The translations under genes and the position numbers were made by a program. 64,000 nucleotides of DNA, from the NCBI GenBank assembly GCA_049325055.1, contig JBMOPB010000024.1, positions 186,001-250,000 on the forward strand. The letters run 5' to 3'. The DNA is from BRHc4a sp049325055. GTDB lineage: Bacteria; Bacillota; Desulfotomaculia; Desulfotomaculales; Desulfocucumaceae. How positions within the stretch are numbered: the stretch's first letter is position 1; every line of letters starts with the position of its first letter. Of the stretch, positions 52,799-61,120 are shown in pieces. The notes beneath the pieces are model-generated. The model had not been told where the DNA came from. It did no database searches and saw only the letters and a program-made list of their open reading frames with translations.

Positions 52799-53253
52799 GG
52801 TACCGGGTACCTAAGTTATTAAGTTATACCATGCCTTGCCATCATATCCAGTATCGCCACATCGGACACATTTATGTTCTTTCCTATAGCCCTCATTGTA
52901 TAGTTGGACTTAAGGGCTTCTCTGGCGTATGTAAGTTTGTACCCGGTCAGTGTCCTTTTCCTCGACCCGTTTTTGATCAGTTGAAATTCCTGCTCGTTAA
53001 CTCCCGTTGCCTGTAAAATATCATCCAGGTTTTTACAACATGTTTGTTCTTAATTTTTTTCCAGTAGCCCCTCATCAGGGATTCCGCCGATCCCCGCAGT
53101 ATTTTCGTATTCTCAGGCTTCCTCTTCCGCCATGAATTCGATGTACCTTTTTACAGCAGCTTTTCTGTTACCGGACAACATATCCAACACCAGTCCGGTT
53201 TCAACCCAATCTTTTTTATTCTCCCGGTAAAAATAACTTAGGTACCCGGTACC
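52799..53253. mobile_element. Decayed REP-associated transposase unit with 22-bp inverted repeats
   Basis: GGTACCGGGTACCTAAGTTATT at 52799-52820 is matched by its perfect reverse complement at 53232-53253 (22 bases). The interior carries the relic described at 52828-53225. A partial relative of the end (TTAGGTTCCCGGTACC) occurs at about 59990-60006. This is a different repeat family from the one flanking the intact transposase at 4897. Confidence 0.7.
52828..53225 (-). pseudogene. Degenerate RAYT-type transposase remnant
   Basis: On the minus strand a frame reads GLKPDWVETGLVLDML-like sequence (about 53205) with KAAVKRYIEFMAEEEA before a stop at about 53125. In another frame, ATGVNEQEFQLIKNGSRKRT, TGYKLTYAREALKSNYTMRA and IGKNINVSDVAILDMMA follow, from about 53010 to 52830. 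These resemble the C-terminal third of REP-associated transposases. The HUH and tyrosine domains are gone and frames are broken, so it is dead. Confidence 0.55.
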
Positions 53254-53266
53254 TCATAAATTTTCC

Positions 53267-53458
53267 TCAAGTTTCATCTTTTTTTTGGTTTTTAAAAAAC
53301 ACCTCAATGCAGTGGGGAGGCTTTTTGCCCACCTTAATATGAGCGGCGACGCACTGGCAGCAAATTCCATTGTATTTGCAGGTGGTCTTGGGGCAGGTGC
53401 ATTTCACCGGGGAGGATTCCGGGGTTTGGGGCTTTCCGCAGTGGATTATGTCGGACAT
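53267..53458 (-). CDS. Small cysteine-rich cytosolic protein
   Basis: A 63-residue protein with seven cysteines and several histidines (HCGKP, KCTCPKTTCKYNGICCQCVA, PPHCIEVFF). The pattern suggests a metal-binding knuckle. I have the impression that homologues are widely annotated only as cytosolic protein. There is no signal peptide. It lies ten bases upstream of the end of the EamA-type gene on the same strand and may be co-transcribed with it. Confidence 0.65.
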   Translation of the reverse strand: MSDIIHCGKPQTPESSPVKCTCPKTTCKYNGICCQCVAAHIKVGKKPPHCIEVFFKNQKKDET

Positions 53459-53468
53459 TTAAGCAACC

Positions 53469-53894
53469 CTACCTTTTTATCAGAATAATGCCGGACACTA
53501 TTAGCAATGTGCCCATCAGCTTGGACCAGGTGAACTTTTCCCCCAGCACCAGCACGGCCAGAATTACCGTAATGATTGGAAAGGCCGCCACTATGGGAGT
53601 CACCCTGGAGATGTCGCCAAGCTTCTGGGCGTAATAGTAGGCCAGCTGGCCAAGGAGCGCCGCCAGTATTCCTTCCATAACGATGAAGAGGTACGACTTC
53701 TTGTCCGAAAGGTCCATTCCGCTGAACTTTCCCAGGGCAAGGCCGGATATAAAAAGAATGACGGTTACAGAAAAGCTCCTGACCGTAAGTGCCAGAAAGG
53801 GGTCTGCCTTTACCAGGCCCAGCTTTGAAAAAACCGGGGCCACCCCCCAGCAAACCATGGCAAAAAAAGCCAGCATCAAAGACAAAGTCAACAT
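53469..53894 (-). CDS. Half-size EamA (DMT superfamily) transporter
   Basis: A 141-residue membrane protein with five hydrophobic helices, containing FAMVCWGVAPVFSKLGL at the N-terminus and LGDISRVTPIVAAFPIITVI with LGEKFTWSKLMGTLLIVSG at the end, a single EamA unit. Full EamA transporters have two such units, so this would act as a dimer, as small multidrug-resistance proteins do. ATG 53894 has GGGAGTG six bases upstream; the frame is open to 53924 without another good start. Substrate unknown. Confidence 0.8.
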   Translation of the reverse strand: MLTLSLMLAFFAMVCWGVAPVFSKLGLVKADPFLALTVRSFSVTVILFISGLALGKFSGMDLSDKKSYLFIVMEGILAALLGQLAYYYAQKLGDISRVTPIVAAFPIITVILAVLVLGEKFTWSKLMGTLLIVSGIILIKR

Positions 53895-54195
53895 AGGCGA
53901 CACTCCCTGGATCGTCAGATTCATACCTTCAGGCCGGACCCGAAAGTAGCATAAGCTTTAACCACAGAGCCTGCAACAGCTGCTTTCAATAATCGGAACA
54001 ACTTTATTTTGACACAGTGACGCTTTTTGTCAAGTGAAGTGACAATTTATACTGTGCAAAAAAAAAGCCCCGGTGGTTTATCCGGAGGTATCACAAATTA
54101 ATCCAGGAGGATTAGAAAGCTGATCGAACGGTTTTTAACCGGCCCTGCAGCCAAGATTATCAATTTTGCTATTAGCTGTTAGCTATATTATTCTG

Positions 54196-54236
54196 GCTCC
54201 TGAATTCTGGATTCCGACCAGCAATTCCGGCCCACT
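54196..54236. repeat. Dispersed GAATTC/GAATCC repeat, copy 5
   Basis: CTGGCTCCTGAATTCTGG followed by ATTCCGACCAGCAATTCCGG, the reverse complement of the layout at 28746 and sharing GGAGCCAG with the copy at 12413. It lies just before the stop of the 2-oxoacid oxidoreductase gamma gene. The rest of the 350-base gap (53895-54244) shows no gene; a short TTAGCTGTTAGCT stutter precedes the repeat. Confidence 0.65.
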
Positions 54237-54244
54237 GGAGCTAT

Positions 54245-54805
54245 TTAAATCCCCACCGCCAGGCCCGGAACGGTCACAAAGTCCTGCCCGGCCGCCAGGG
54301 CCTTTAGGTTGACTTCCACCAGGTGCTGCTTTTTGGCCCCAAGGTACTGCCCCAGCGCTGTTTTTACGGCTTCGACCGATACAACCCGGCTTACCGCCAG
54401 GTAAGATCCCAGCATTACCACGTTGGCTGCCTTGGACAGCCCCATCCGCCGGGCTATTTCGTCGGCCGGCACCCTGTATGAGACCAGGTCGGCCCTCTGG
54501 TGGTGAGCCTTTATTATCGAGGAATTTATAAGCAAAAGCCCGCCCGCCTTCACCCGGGGCTCGAATTTGACCAGTGACGGCCTGTTGAATACCAGCGCCG
54601 CCGTGGGGTCCTCGGCAAGGGGAGAGCCAATGGGCCTGTCGGAAAGAGTCACCACGCAGGAGGCGGTCCCGCCCCTCTGCTCCGGCCCGTAAGACGGCAT
54701 CCAGGTTACGTATTTTCCTTCGGCCATGGCGGCCAGGGCGAGAATCTGGCCGCAGGTCAGCACTCCCTGTCCTCCGAAGCCGGCTATAATTACCTGTTCA
54801 TACAT
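54245..54805 (-). CDS. 2-oxoacid:ferredoxin oxidoreductase, gamma subunit
   Basis: A 186-residue subunit with VIIAGFGGQGVLTCGQILALA at the N-terminus, YGPEQRGGTASCVVTLSD and GSYLAVSRVV, typical of the gamma chain of pyruvate/2-ketoisovalerate/2-oxoglutarate ferredoxin oxidoreductases. It is the last gene of the operon. Together with the alpha, beta and delta chains it oxidatively decarboxylates a 2-oxoacid to acyl-CoA, reducing ferredoxin. The leucine dehydrogenase at the head of the operon points to branched-chain 2-oxoacids (VOR type). Confidence 0.9.
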   Translation of the reverse strand: MYEQVIIAGFGGQGVLTCGQILALAAMAEGKYVTWMPSYGPEQRGGTASCVVTLSDRPIGSPLAEDPTAALVFNRPSLVKFEPRVKAGGLLLINSSIIKAHHQRADLVSYRVPADEIARRMGLSKAANVVMLGSYLAVSRVVSVEAVKTALGQYLGAKKQHLVEVNLKALAAGQDFVTVPGLAVGI

Positions 54806-54823
54806 GGTCTTTCACCCTTTCTT

Positions 54824-55591
54824 TCAAAGTATATGTGAATCCGGAAGCCCGCCGGTTTTGTCCACCAGGGTTCCCAGCGGGTAATACTCCGTCATTTTTT
54901 CCTTGACCCATCTCAGCGCCGCCAGCGGGTCCATCCCCCAGTTGTTGGGGCAGGGCGACAGGATTTCCACCAGTGAGAATCCGAGTCCCTGAGCCTGGCA
55001 GAGGAACGCTTTTTTAATTGCCTTTTTGGTCTTCATCACCTCGGCCGGGGTATAAATGGCAGTCCTGGTTATGAATGCAGGCCCTTCCAGGCTGGACAGC
55101 AGTTCCGCAACCCTCACCGGGTTGCCCGCCTTCTTGACGTCCCTCCCCAGGGGAGAGGTGGAGGTCTTCTGCCCGGGGAGCGTGGTGGGGGCCAACTGTC
55201 CCCCGGTCATTCCGTAATTGGCGTTGTTTATGAAGAAAACCGAGATATTCTCACCCCGGGCGGCGGCGTGTATTATTTCGGCCATGCCGATGGAGGCAAG
55301 GTCACCGTCGCCCTGATACGTGAATACAAGGCGGTCCGGAAGCACCCTCTTTATCCCCGTGGCCACCGCCGGGGCCCGGCCGTGTGCGGCTTCCTGCATG
55401 TCCAGGTCCAGGTAGTTGTACATCAATACGGAACAGCCCACCGGCGCCACCCCGACGGTCCTTTCCCGCATACTCATTTCATCTATCACTTCTGCCACCA
55501 GCCTGTGAACCACCCCGTGGCCGCAGCCGGGACAGTAATGAAACCTGTTCTGCGTCAGCGTCCTGGGACGGGCGTATATTGCGCGCATCAT
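54824..55591 (-). CDS. 2-oxoacid:ferredoxin oxidoreductase, beta (TPP-binding) subunit
   Basis: A 255-residue chain. FHYCPGCGHGVVHRLVAEV opens the TPP domain, YQGDGDLASIGMAEIIHAA with INNANYGMTGGQ is the TPP/Mg motif (GDGD..NxxYGMTGGQ), and SPCPNNWGMDPLAAL closes it. The first ATG overlaps the alpha stop in an ATGA arrangement. The compact, cluster-free beta chain is the form found in VOR/KOR rather than in single-chain pyruvate enzymes. Confidence 0.92.
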   Translation of the reverse strand: MMRAIYARPRTLTQNRFHYCPGCGHGVVHRLVAEVIDEMSMRERTVGVAPVGCSVLMYNYLDLDMQEAAHGRAPAVATGIKRVLPDRLVFTYQGDGDLASIGMAEIIHAAARGENISVFFINNANYGMTGGQLAPTTLPGQKTSTSPLGRDVKKAGNPVRVAELLSSLEGPAFITRTAIYTPAEVMKTKKAIKKAFLCQAQGLGFSLVEILSPCPNNWGMDPLAALRWVKEKMTEYYPLGTLVDKTGGLPDSHIL

Positions 55592-56640
55592 TTCTCAACA
55601 CCCCCGGTCAAACGCAGTATTTCGGCCTCTATTTCCCTGGCTGAAACCACGACCCCGCCCATGCGGCCGTAAAACTCTATTTCCCTGCCGGGAAGGGCCA
55701 GGCGAACGTCCTCCAGCATCTGGCCGGCGTTCATTTCCACAACCAGAATGCGTTTTACTCCAGCTGCCATCTGCTTCAGGGAGTCAAAGGGGAAAGGCCA
55801 CAGGGTTACCGGGCGGAACAGCCCCACCTGTAAGCCCTTTTCCTTCAGGCTGTCCACGGCTGTCCGGGCCACCCGGGCGCAGACGCCGAAAGCCACTATC
55901 AGCACCTCGGCGCCGCCTATGTTGTACGCCTCCCACCTGGACTCGTTTGCGGCAATTTCACGGTACTTGGCCTGCAGCTTACGGTTGTGGGCCTCCAGCT
56001 GGTCGGCCTCAAGGTAAAGTGTTTTTATAATCCTGCGGTCCCGCCCCCGGCATCCGTCGGTAACATAAGGCCTTGCCGGAGTATCCGCCTTTTCTTCCGG
56101 CAGCAGCACCGGCTCCATCATCTGGCCCATGACGCCGTCAGTCAGTATTATCACCGGGGTACGGTAGCGTTCGGCCATCTCAAAGGACTCGCAGGTAAGA
56201 TCCACCATTTCCTGCACCGTGGCCGGCGACATTACCGGCATACGGTAATCGCCGTGCCCTCCACCCCGGGTGGCCTGGAAATAATCGGCCTGGGAGGGCT
56301 GAATGCCGCCAAGCCCGGGGCCGCCCCTCATTACGTTCACTATCACGCAGGGAAGCTCGGCGCAGGCCAGGAAAGATATCCCCTCCTGCTTCAGGCTGAT
56401 TCCCGGCCCCGAGGACGAGGTCAGGACCCGCCCCCCGGCGCCTGCCGCGCCATAGACCATGTTAATGGCCGCCACTTCGCTTTCGGCCTGCAAGAATACC
56501 CCGCCGGCGTCCGGCATACGCCGGGCCAGGTATTCCATGAGTTCAGTCTGCGGGGTGATGGGATATCCGAAATAGTACCGGCAGCCTGCCCTTACCGCCG
56601 CCTCCCCCAGCGCCTCATTGCCTTTCATCATTTTTTGCAT
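55588..56640 (-). CDS. 2-oxoacid:ferredoxin oxidoreductase, alpha subunit
   Basis: A 350-residue chain with GCRYYFGYPITPQTELMEYL, ESEVAAINMVYGAAGAGGRV, TSSSGPGISLKQEGISFLA and GGPGLGGIQPSQADYFQATR, the usual alpha-chain motifs of VOR/KOR enzymes, and a C-terminal VVEMNAGQMLEDVRLAL. ATG 56640 follows GGGAGGAG by seven bases. It overlaps the delta (ferredoxin) gene by 26 bases. Confidence 0.92.
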   Translation of the reverse strand: MQKMMKGNEALGEAAVRAGCRYYFGYPITPQTELMEYLARRMPDAGGVFLQAESEVAAINMVYGAAGAGGRVLTSSSGPGISLKQEGISFLACAELPCVIVNVMRGGPGLGGIQPSQADYFQATRGGGHGDYRMPVMSPATVQEMVDLTCESFEMAERYRTPVIILTDGVMGQMMEPVLLPEEKADTPARPYVTDGCRGRDRRIIKTLYLEADQLEAHNRKLQAKYREIAANESRWEAYNIGGAEVLIVAFGVCARVARTAVDSLKEKGLQVGLFRPVTLWPFPFDSLKQMAAGVKRILVVEMNAGQMLEDVRLALPGREIEFYGRMGGVVVSAREIEAEILRLTGGVEK

Positions 56641-56899
56641 GTTCTTTCTCCTCCCGGGTAAATGTAAACACCACGTCGGGGCACATCATGACGCAGCGAA
56701 GGCACCCTTTGCAGGCGGTTACATCGGTCATTTCCACCACCGGGTAGCCATATGAGTTAAGTTGTTCACCCAGCACCAGTATTTTCTGGGGGCAATAGGC
56801 GGTGCAAATGCCACAGCCCTTGCATTGCTCAACCTGGATTACCGCTTTTATTTCAAATCGGGGCCTCTCTTCAAAAGGGTTTTTTTCAGCCGCCAGCAT
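56615..56899 (-). CDS. 2-oxoacid:ferredoxin oxidoreductase, delta subunit (2x[4Fe-4S])
   Basis: A 94-residue ferredoxin-like chain with two cluster motifs: CKGCGICTAYCPQKI and CKGCLRCVMMCPDVV. It passes electrons from the TPP site to external ferredoxin. Three ATGs stand in a row; I prefer the third (56899), since GGAGG is then seven bases upstream and the first overlaps the leucine dehydrogenase stop. Confidence 0.9.
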   Translation of the reverse strand: MLAAEKNPFEERPRFEIKAVIQVEQCKGCGICTAYCPQKILVLGEQLNSYGYPVVEMTDVTACKGCLRCVMMCPDVVFTFTREEKEHAKNDERQ

Positions 56900-56901
56900 C
56901 A

Positions 56902-57966
56902 TCATACCTCCACCACCTGTTTTTGTCTTGCCTGCTGTATCCTCTCTCCGGCCAGGTCCCCCGCCGCCCTGAAGGGCGGCCGGCCAACCTTGTGCGCCCT
57001 GCTCAGTATTTCCCTTACCGTATGGTAAATGCCCTCTACACGCGCCGTGACCCGTTCCGGGTTGTAGCCGTGAAGCTCGTCAGCCACATTGATGAGCCCC
57101 CCGGCGTTTATCACATAGTCGGGAACGTACAGTATCCCCCTTTTATGCAGCACGTCGCCGTGGCGGTCGGCGGCCAGCACGTTGTTTGCCGCCCCTGCCA
57201 CCACCATGCATTTCAGGCGGTTTACCGTACTGTTGTTCACAACGGCCCCCAGTGCGCAGGGCGCGAAAATATCCACCTTCCGGTGGTAAATATCCCCGGG
57301 CTCCACCACCTGTGCGCCGAAATCAACGGCCGCCCTCCAGGCGTTGTCGGGGTATACGTCGCAGACTACGAGACGGGCCCCGGACTTGTGCAGCAGCTTG
57401 CAGAGATTGTAACCCACGTGGCCCACACCCTGAACGGACACCACCTTGTCCTTGAGGTCGGTGCTTCCCCAGACGAACTCCGCGGCCGCCTTCATCCCGT
57501 AGAATACTCCGAGGGCGGTAAACGGCGACGGGTCACCGCTACCCACAAACTGGGGTGACACTCCCACTACGTGCGGTGTTTCCTGCCGGATCAAATCCAT
57601 GTCCTGCTGGCAGGTGCCCACATCCTCGGCGGTGATGTACATTCCGCCCAGTGAATGGACAAATCTGCCGAAAGCCCTTAACAGCGCCTCGCTTTTGTCC
57701 TTTTTGGAATCCCCGATTATAACGGCCTTTCCTCCGCCAAGGGGAAGTCCCGCCACCGCCGCTTTATAAGTCATTCCCCTGGCCAGGCGGAGCACATCCT
57801 TTAAGGCCTCCTCCTCGCTGGCGTAAGGCCACATGCGGCATCCGCCAAGAGCAGGACCCAGGGTGGTGTTGTGAATGGCTATAATGGCTTTCATTCCGCT
57901 TCTCATGTCCCTGCCTACCGCCACCCACTCGTAATCGGCTACCGTAACCGGCGTGATACTGAGCAT
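56902..57966 (-). CDS. Leucine (branched-chain amino acid) dehydrogenase
   Basis: A 354-residue NAD-dependent Glu/Leu/Phe/Val dehydrogenase that deaminates leucine, valine or isoleucine to the 2-oxoacid. GMKAIIAIHNTTLGPALGG, the catalytic lysines in YKAAVAGLPLGGGKAVI, TAEDVGTCQQDMD, and SVQGVGHVGYNLCKLL (NAD-binding fold) match leucine dehydrogenase closely, as does the length. ATG 57966 follows a G-rich ribosome site; an upstream ATG at 58008 would add 14 unmatched residues. It is the first gene of the operon that continues with the oxidoreductase chains. Confidence 0.92.
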   Translation of the reverse strand: MLSITPVTVADYEWVAVGRDMRSGMKAIIAIHNTTLGPALGGCRMWPYASEEEALKDVLRLARGMTYKAAVAGLPLGGGKAVIIGDSKKDKSEALLRAFGRFVHSLGGMYITAEDVGTCQQDMDLIRQETPHVVGVSPQFVGSGDPSPFTALGVFYGMKAAAEFVWGSTDLKDKVVSVQGVGHVGYNLCKLLHKSGARLVVCDVYPDNAWRAAVDFGAQVVEPGDIYHRKVDIFAPCALGAVVNNSTVNRLKCMVVAGAANNVLAADRHGDVLHKRGILYVPDYVINAGGLINVADELHGYNPERVTARVEGIYHTVREILSRAHKVGRPPFRAAGDLAGERIQQARQKQVVEV

Positions 57967-58008
57967 CCCCCAACCCCCCCATTGTATTAATCTGTACCAA
58001 CCCTCCAT

Positions 58009-58024
58009 AACAAAAAAGATGCCA
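58009..58024 (-). promoter_or_regulatory. Candidate sigma-54 promoter for the leucine dehydrogenase operon
   Basis: On the minus strand TGGCATCTTTTTTGTT has GG and GT spaced by ten bases, close to the -24/-12 consensus TGGCAC-N5-TTGCA, with GT in place of the final GC. The adjacent gene encodes a sigma-54 activator. The same bases also form the second arm and T-run of a hairpin (58017-58050), so a terminator is the competing reading. Confidence 0.3.
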
Positions 58025-58050
58025 GCAGTTTTATGCCGGCATTTGCCAAG
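58017..58050 (-). terminator. Hairpin with T-run upstream of leucine dehydrogenase
   Basis: On the minus strand ATGCCGGCA pairs with TGCTGGCAT (one G-T pair), followed by CTTTTTT. It could be a terminator/attenuator before the operon or a second terminator for the regulator gene. Confidence 0.55.
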
Positions 58051-58087
58051 TTTTCTGATAAAAAGAAAAATTTACACCCTTGTGGAC

Positions 58088-58130
58088 AAGAAAAAAATTG
58101 CCGGGGCGAAATTAATTGCCGGCAACTTTT
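58088..58130 (-). terminator. Rho-independent terminator after the sigma-54 activator gene
   Basis: TTGCCGG and CCGGCAA form the stem on the minus strand, followed by seven Ts; on the plus strand it also ends in Ts, so it may work both ways. Confidence 0.75.
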
Positions 58131-58133
58131 TTC

Positions 58134-59858
58134 CTACTCACTCAATCCATATTTTTTTAATTTATTATATAGCTGACGAACGGATATCTTCAGCAATTGT
58201 GCCGCCCGTGTGCGGTTCCCGCCGGTAAAGTCCATCAGCTGCCGCAGGAGCGTTTTCTCCCAGGAGGCGTGGATTTCCGACAGGCTGCTTTTCCCCCCGC
58301 CAAGCTGGTCGATAACGCCACTTCCGGAGGCAGCCTTTTCCACCGTATCCGGCGCCAGCGGCAGTATGTGATCCGGCCTTACCGCTTTATCCCCGGGGCG
58401 CATGTTAATCAGCGCCCTGCCAAGAATATTTTCCAGCTCTCTGACGTTGCCGGGCCAGTGGTAGGACGCAAGTACCCTCATGGCCTCGGGACTTATTTCC
58501 TTTACATTCCGGCCGTATTCCTGGTTTATTTTTCTCAGCAGGAAATTGGCCAGGTGCGGGATGTCATCCCTGCGCTGCCGCAGGGATGGGATGTATATGG
58601 GCACAACGTTGAGGCGGTAATAAAGGTCCTCCCTGAAGCGTCCCTTTTTGACCATAGACTCCAGGTTGGAATTGGTGGCCGAAATCACCCGTACATTTAC
58701 CTGTACGGGGCGGGAGGCGCCCACAGGGACTATTTCTTTTTCCTGCAGCACCCGCAAAAGCTTGGCCTGTACCGCAGAGTTGATCTCGCTGACCTCGTCT
58801 AAGAATATGGTTCCCCCGTCGGACTCGGCGAAGTAGCCCTTGTGTCCTCCCCGCCGGGCCCCGGTAAAGGCTCCCTCAACGTAGCCGAAAAGCTCGCTCT
58901 CCAGGAGTGTCTCGGGTATGGCGGCGCAGTTGACCCTGACAAAGGGACGCTTCGACCTGTCGCCCGCCTGGTGAATGGAGTGGGCAAACAGCTCCTTACC
59001 CGTTCCGCTTTCGCCGTGCAGCAGAACCGTGGCCGGTGTGGCGGCGGCCCTCATGGCCTGCTCCACCGCGTCTTTCATCACAGGGCTTACTGCAATGATG
59101 TCCTCAAAGGTGTACTTTGCCCCAAGGTGCCGGAGAAGCTGCCGGGTCCGGTCCAGCTCTTCGGACAGCCGGCGCAGTTCCGAAACGTCGTGAATAACCC
59201 CTATGCTGCCTTTAAGCACACCGTCCACTATTATTGGGGCGGCGTCCACCAGCACCTCCCTGCGGCCAGGGCCAACCTTCATGGGGACGCTCTTGACCGG
59301 CTGCCGGGTGCGAAGCACATGCAAGTGCATGCTCTCCCCCTCGGCAATGTCCACTGTGGCCGGCTTGTGCAGCACGTCCTCCTCCGTCATGCCCGTCAGG
59401 CGGGTATATGCGGGGTTGATCAGGAGGCCCATGCCGTTTTCATCCACCACGGAAATGGCGTCCTGAGTGGAATTGATTATGGCCTCCAGCAGCGTGCGCG
59501 TCTCCGTTAAGCCAGCTATTTCCTCCGCAAGCCTCTTCACCTCGCCGATGTCCCGGAAAACCGCCACCGCCCCCACGATATCGCCCCGCGCGTCGCGCAC
59601 CGGGACACGGTTTGTGATTAAGGTGGTGGTACCCGCCTCCTGCACCTGGTCCAGTTCGGCCTCACCGGTGGCCAGCACCACGTGCAGGCGGGTATTGGGG
59701 ATCACGTCCTTTACATACCTGCCCAGCACCTCATCCGCCGGAATTCCAATGAGCCTCTCGGCGGCGGTATTATAAATGGTTATCCTGCCGTCGGTATTGA
59801 CGGCCAGCACCCCTTCATGGGCGGCGTCCAGAAAAGCCTTAATCTGCGCCTGATCCAA
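58134..59858 (-). CDS. Sigma-54-dependent transcriptional activator with two PAS domains
   Basis: A 574-residue enhancer-binding protein. Two PAS domains (about residues 5-110 and 120-235) precede a sigma-54 AAA+ domain with Walker A LHGESGTGKELFAHSIH, the GAFTGA loop in VEGAFTGARRGG and FLDEVSEINSAVQAKLLR, and a C-terminal Fis-type HTH (GNRTRAAQLLKISVRQLYNK). It most resembles RocR/BkdR-type regulators of amino-acid catabolism, and it sits directly upstream of the leucine dehydrogenase operon. I chose TTG 59858, nine bases after GGAGG, where the first PAS domain starts; the open frame to 59945 has no support. Confidence 0.9.
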   Translation of the reverse strand: MDQAQIKAFLDAAHEGVLAVNTDGRITIYNTAAERLIGIPADEVLGRYVKDVIPNTRLHVVLATGEAELDQVQEAGTTTLITNRVPVRDARGDIVGAVAVFRDIGEVKRLAEEIAGLTETRTLLEAIINSTQDAISVVDENGMGLLINPAYTRLTGMTEEDVLHKPATVDIAEGESMHLHVLRTRQPVKSVPMKVGPGRREVLVDAAPIIVDGVLKGSIGVIHDVSELRRLSEELDRTRQLLRHLGAKYTFEDIIAVSPVMKDAVEQAMRAAATPATVLLHGESGTGKELFAHSIHQAGDRSKRPFVRVNCAAIPETLLESELFGYVEGAFTGARRGGHKGYFAESDGGTIFLDEVSEINSAVQAKLLRVLQEKEIVPVGASRPVQVNVRVISATNSNLESMVKKGRFREDLYYRLNVVPIYIPSLRQRRDDIPHLANFLLRKINQEYGRNVKEISPEAMRVLASYHWPGNVRELENILGRALINMRPGDKAVRPDHILPLAPDTVEKAASGSGVIDQLGGGKSSLSEIHASWEKTLLRQLMDFTGGNRTRAAQLLKISVRQLYNKLKKYGLSE

Positions 59859-59983
59859 CAGGACCGACCTCCGCTGGGGATCGTAATATTCTTTAATATA
59901 ACATAAAAATCCCTCTGCCAACACACCTTTATGGTGTATTGGCATAAGGGGACACCAGAAGGTACCGCAAATTCCAATAAGTT

Positions 59984-60303
59984 AGTTTGTTAGGTTCCCG
60001 GTACCGCAAGACTGGAATAACAGTGGAAGACAGAAGATTGAAGTTTTTAATAAGGCATTTTTCGATAAAACCCGGCTTACTTACAAGCGGTTTTTTGCCT
60101 CAAAGTTTTTCAGACACGAATATTCCCTTTTTAGACGTGATATGGCATATTTTAGTATCTTATGGGATGGTTTCCATTTTTTATGTAGAACATTCACCTA
60201 TGTGCCAGTACAAGGCCAATACAAAATCTCTATTTGCATAAGAGAGGAGGTGGATGAATTGGTTTCTTATCAAAAAGCACCAAGAGATCCCTCAAAAAAG
60301 TAA
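59984..60303 (+). other. AT-rich gap with a start-less open stretch
   Basis: Between the activator and the next gene, one plus-strand frame is open from about 59984 to a TAA at 60301 without a start codon until late. It encodes SGRQKIEVFNKAFFDKTRLT, RFFASKFFRHEYSLFRRDMA and YFSILWDGFHFLCRTFTYVP. A different frame gives an 84-residue reading from 59987. I recognise neither; the basic/aromatic composition of the first is protein-like, so a decayed gene is possible. Confidence 0.25.
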
Positions 60304-60381
60304 TAGTGATTTGGCAGGCTATGCAGGGTACAGACCTTAGAACCTCGTACCCTTTACCGCCTAACTTTTAATCACTATTAC
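60300..60381. repeat. 82-bp nested palindrome
   Basis: GTAATAGTGATT (60300-60311) pairs with AATCACTATTAC (60370-60381), and inside it AGGGTAC (60325-60331) pairs with GTACCCT (60347-60353). The element ends exactly one base before the ATG of the next gene and leaves that gene without a ribosome site, as if inserted there. No T-run follows, so it is not a standard terminator. Confidence 0.6.
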
Positions 60382-61000
60382 ATGTTAAAGAGATTCACAC
60401 TATTATTTTCGTTTATGATTATTTTTGACTTTACTTTTTCGGCTATATGTTTTGCAGGTGAAGAAGTTTTATTTGAGACAAAAGAGATAAAGGACATTAA
60501 GATAATACAGGAAAGAATTAAAAATGGAATAACTGATGATCCCACTGACAAAAAAATGTTTAAGACGACATTAGAGGTTGCCTTAGAAGATGTGTATGTT
60601 TTGGATGGTATAACAACTCAAAAGTAACTGGATAAAATTACTGGCAAGTAGCGGCAGTTGGGATGAAAATGACGCTTCCTATACCATGAGACATGTTGCC
60701 ACATATTATTATACCAAGTATAGAGATTCAAATGGCATCTTGTGGGTAAGTCCAGGACAGAGTAGTTATAAGTGGTACCGCCTTGACAGTCAAGTTTCAA
60801 TTACATCTGCTAATTACGGCTGTGGGTGGTACGATATCGAGCATGGAAATGGTAATATTTTCCAAAGCATGTCTTCAGTCTCATATGGATCAACATACTC
60901 TCGCCCCAATCCTAATATAGGATACGTTAATTGTACAGCTTTCGGTTGTCATGTAGTATTTCAACAAACATCTAATATAAAAAGAGGTACAAGCACTTGA
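60382..61000 (+). pseudogene. Frameshifted gene for a secreted protein
   Basis: The 5' part (60382-60627, 81 residues) has a signal peptide (hydrophobic core FTLLFSFMIIFDFTFSAICF, then AGEE). Near 60617-60620, at a run of four As, the frame is lost; the next frame is open and carries on plausibly with SNWIKLLASSGSWDENDASY, YRDSNGILWVSPGQ, YKWYRLDSQVSIT and GYVNCTAFGCHVVFQQ to a TGA at 60998. Removing one A would join the two into about 205 residues. No known domain is recognised; the C-terminal part is aromatic and strand-rich. With no ribosome site upstream, it is probably dead, unless the shift is a sequencing error. Confidence 0.55.
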
Positions 61001-61120
61001 ATCGGATATGCTTTGGGGAGAAAATATGTGGGACTAAAAGATTATAATTCCAATTAAGAATGCATAAAGAATATACTTACCCCCTTTTATTCCGGTAGGT
61101 GGTAGTATAGGAGGTTAATA

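Noticed and set aside
58038..58055. TTGGCAAATGCCGGCA as a sigma-54 promoter
   Set aside because: The GG-GC spacing is nine bases rather than ten, and the bases form the first arm of a hairpin; the sequence at 58009-58024 fits better.
59987..60241. 84-residue open frame in the AT-rich gap
   Set aside because: No ribosome site or known motif, and a competing frame in the same stretch looks more protein-like; neither is supported as a gene.
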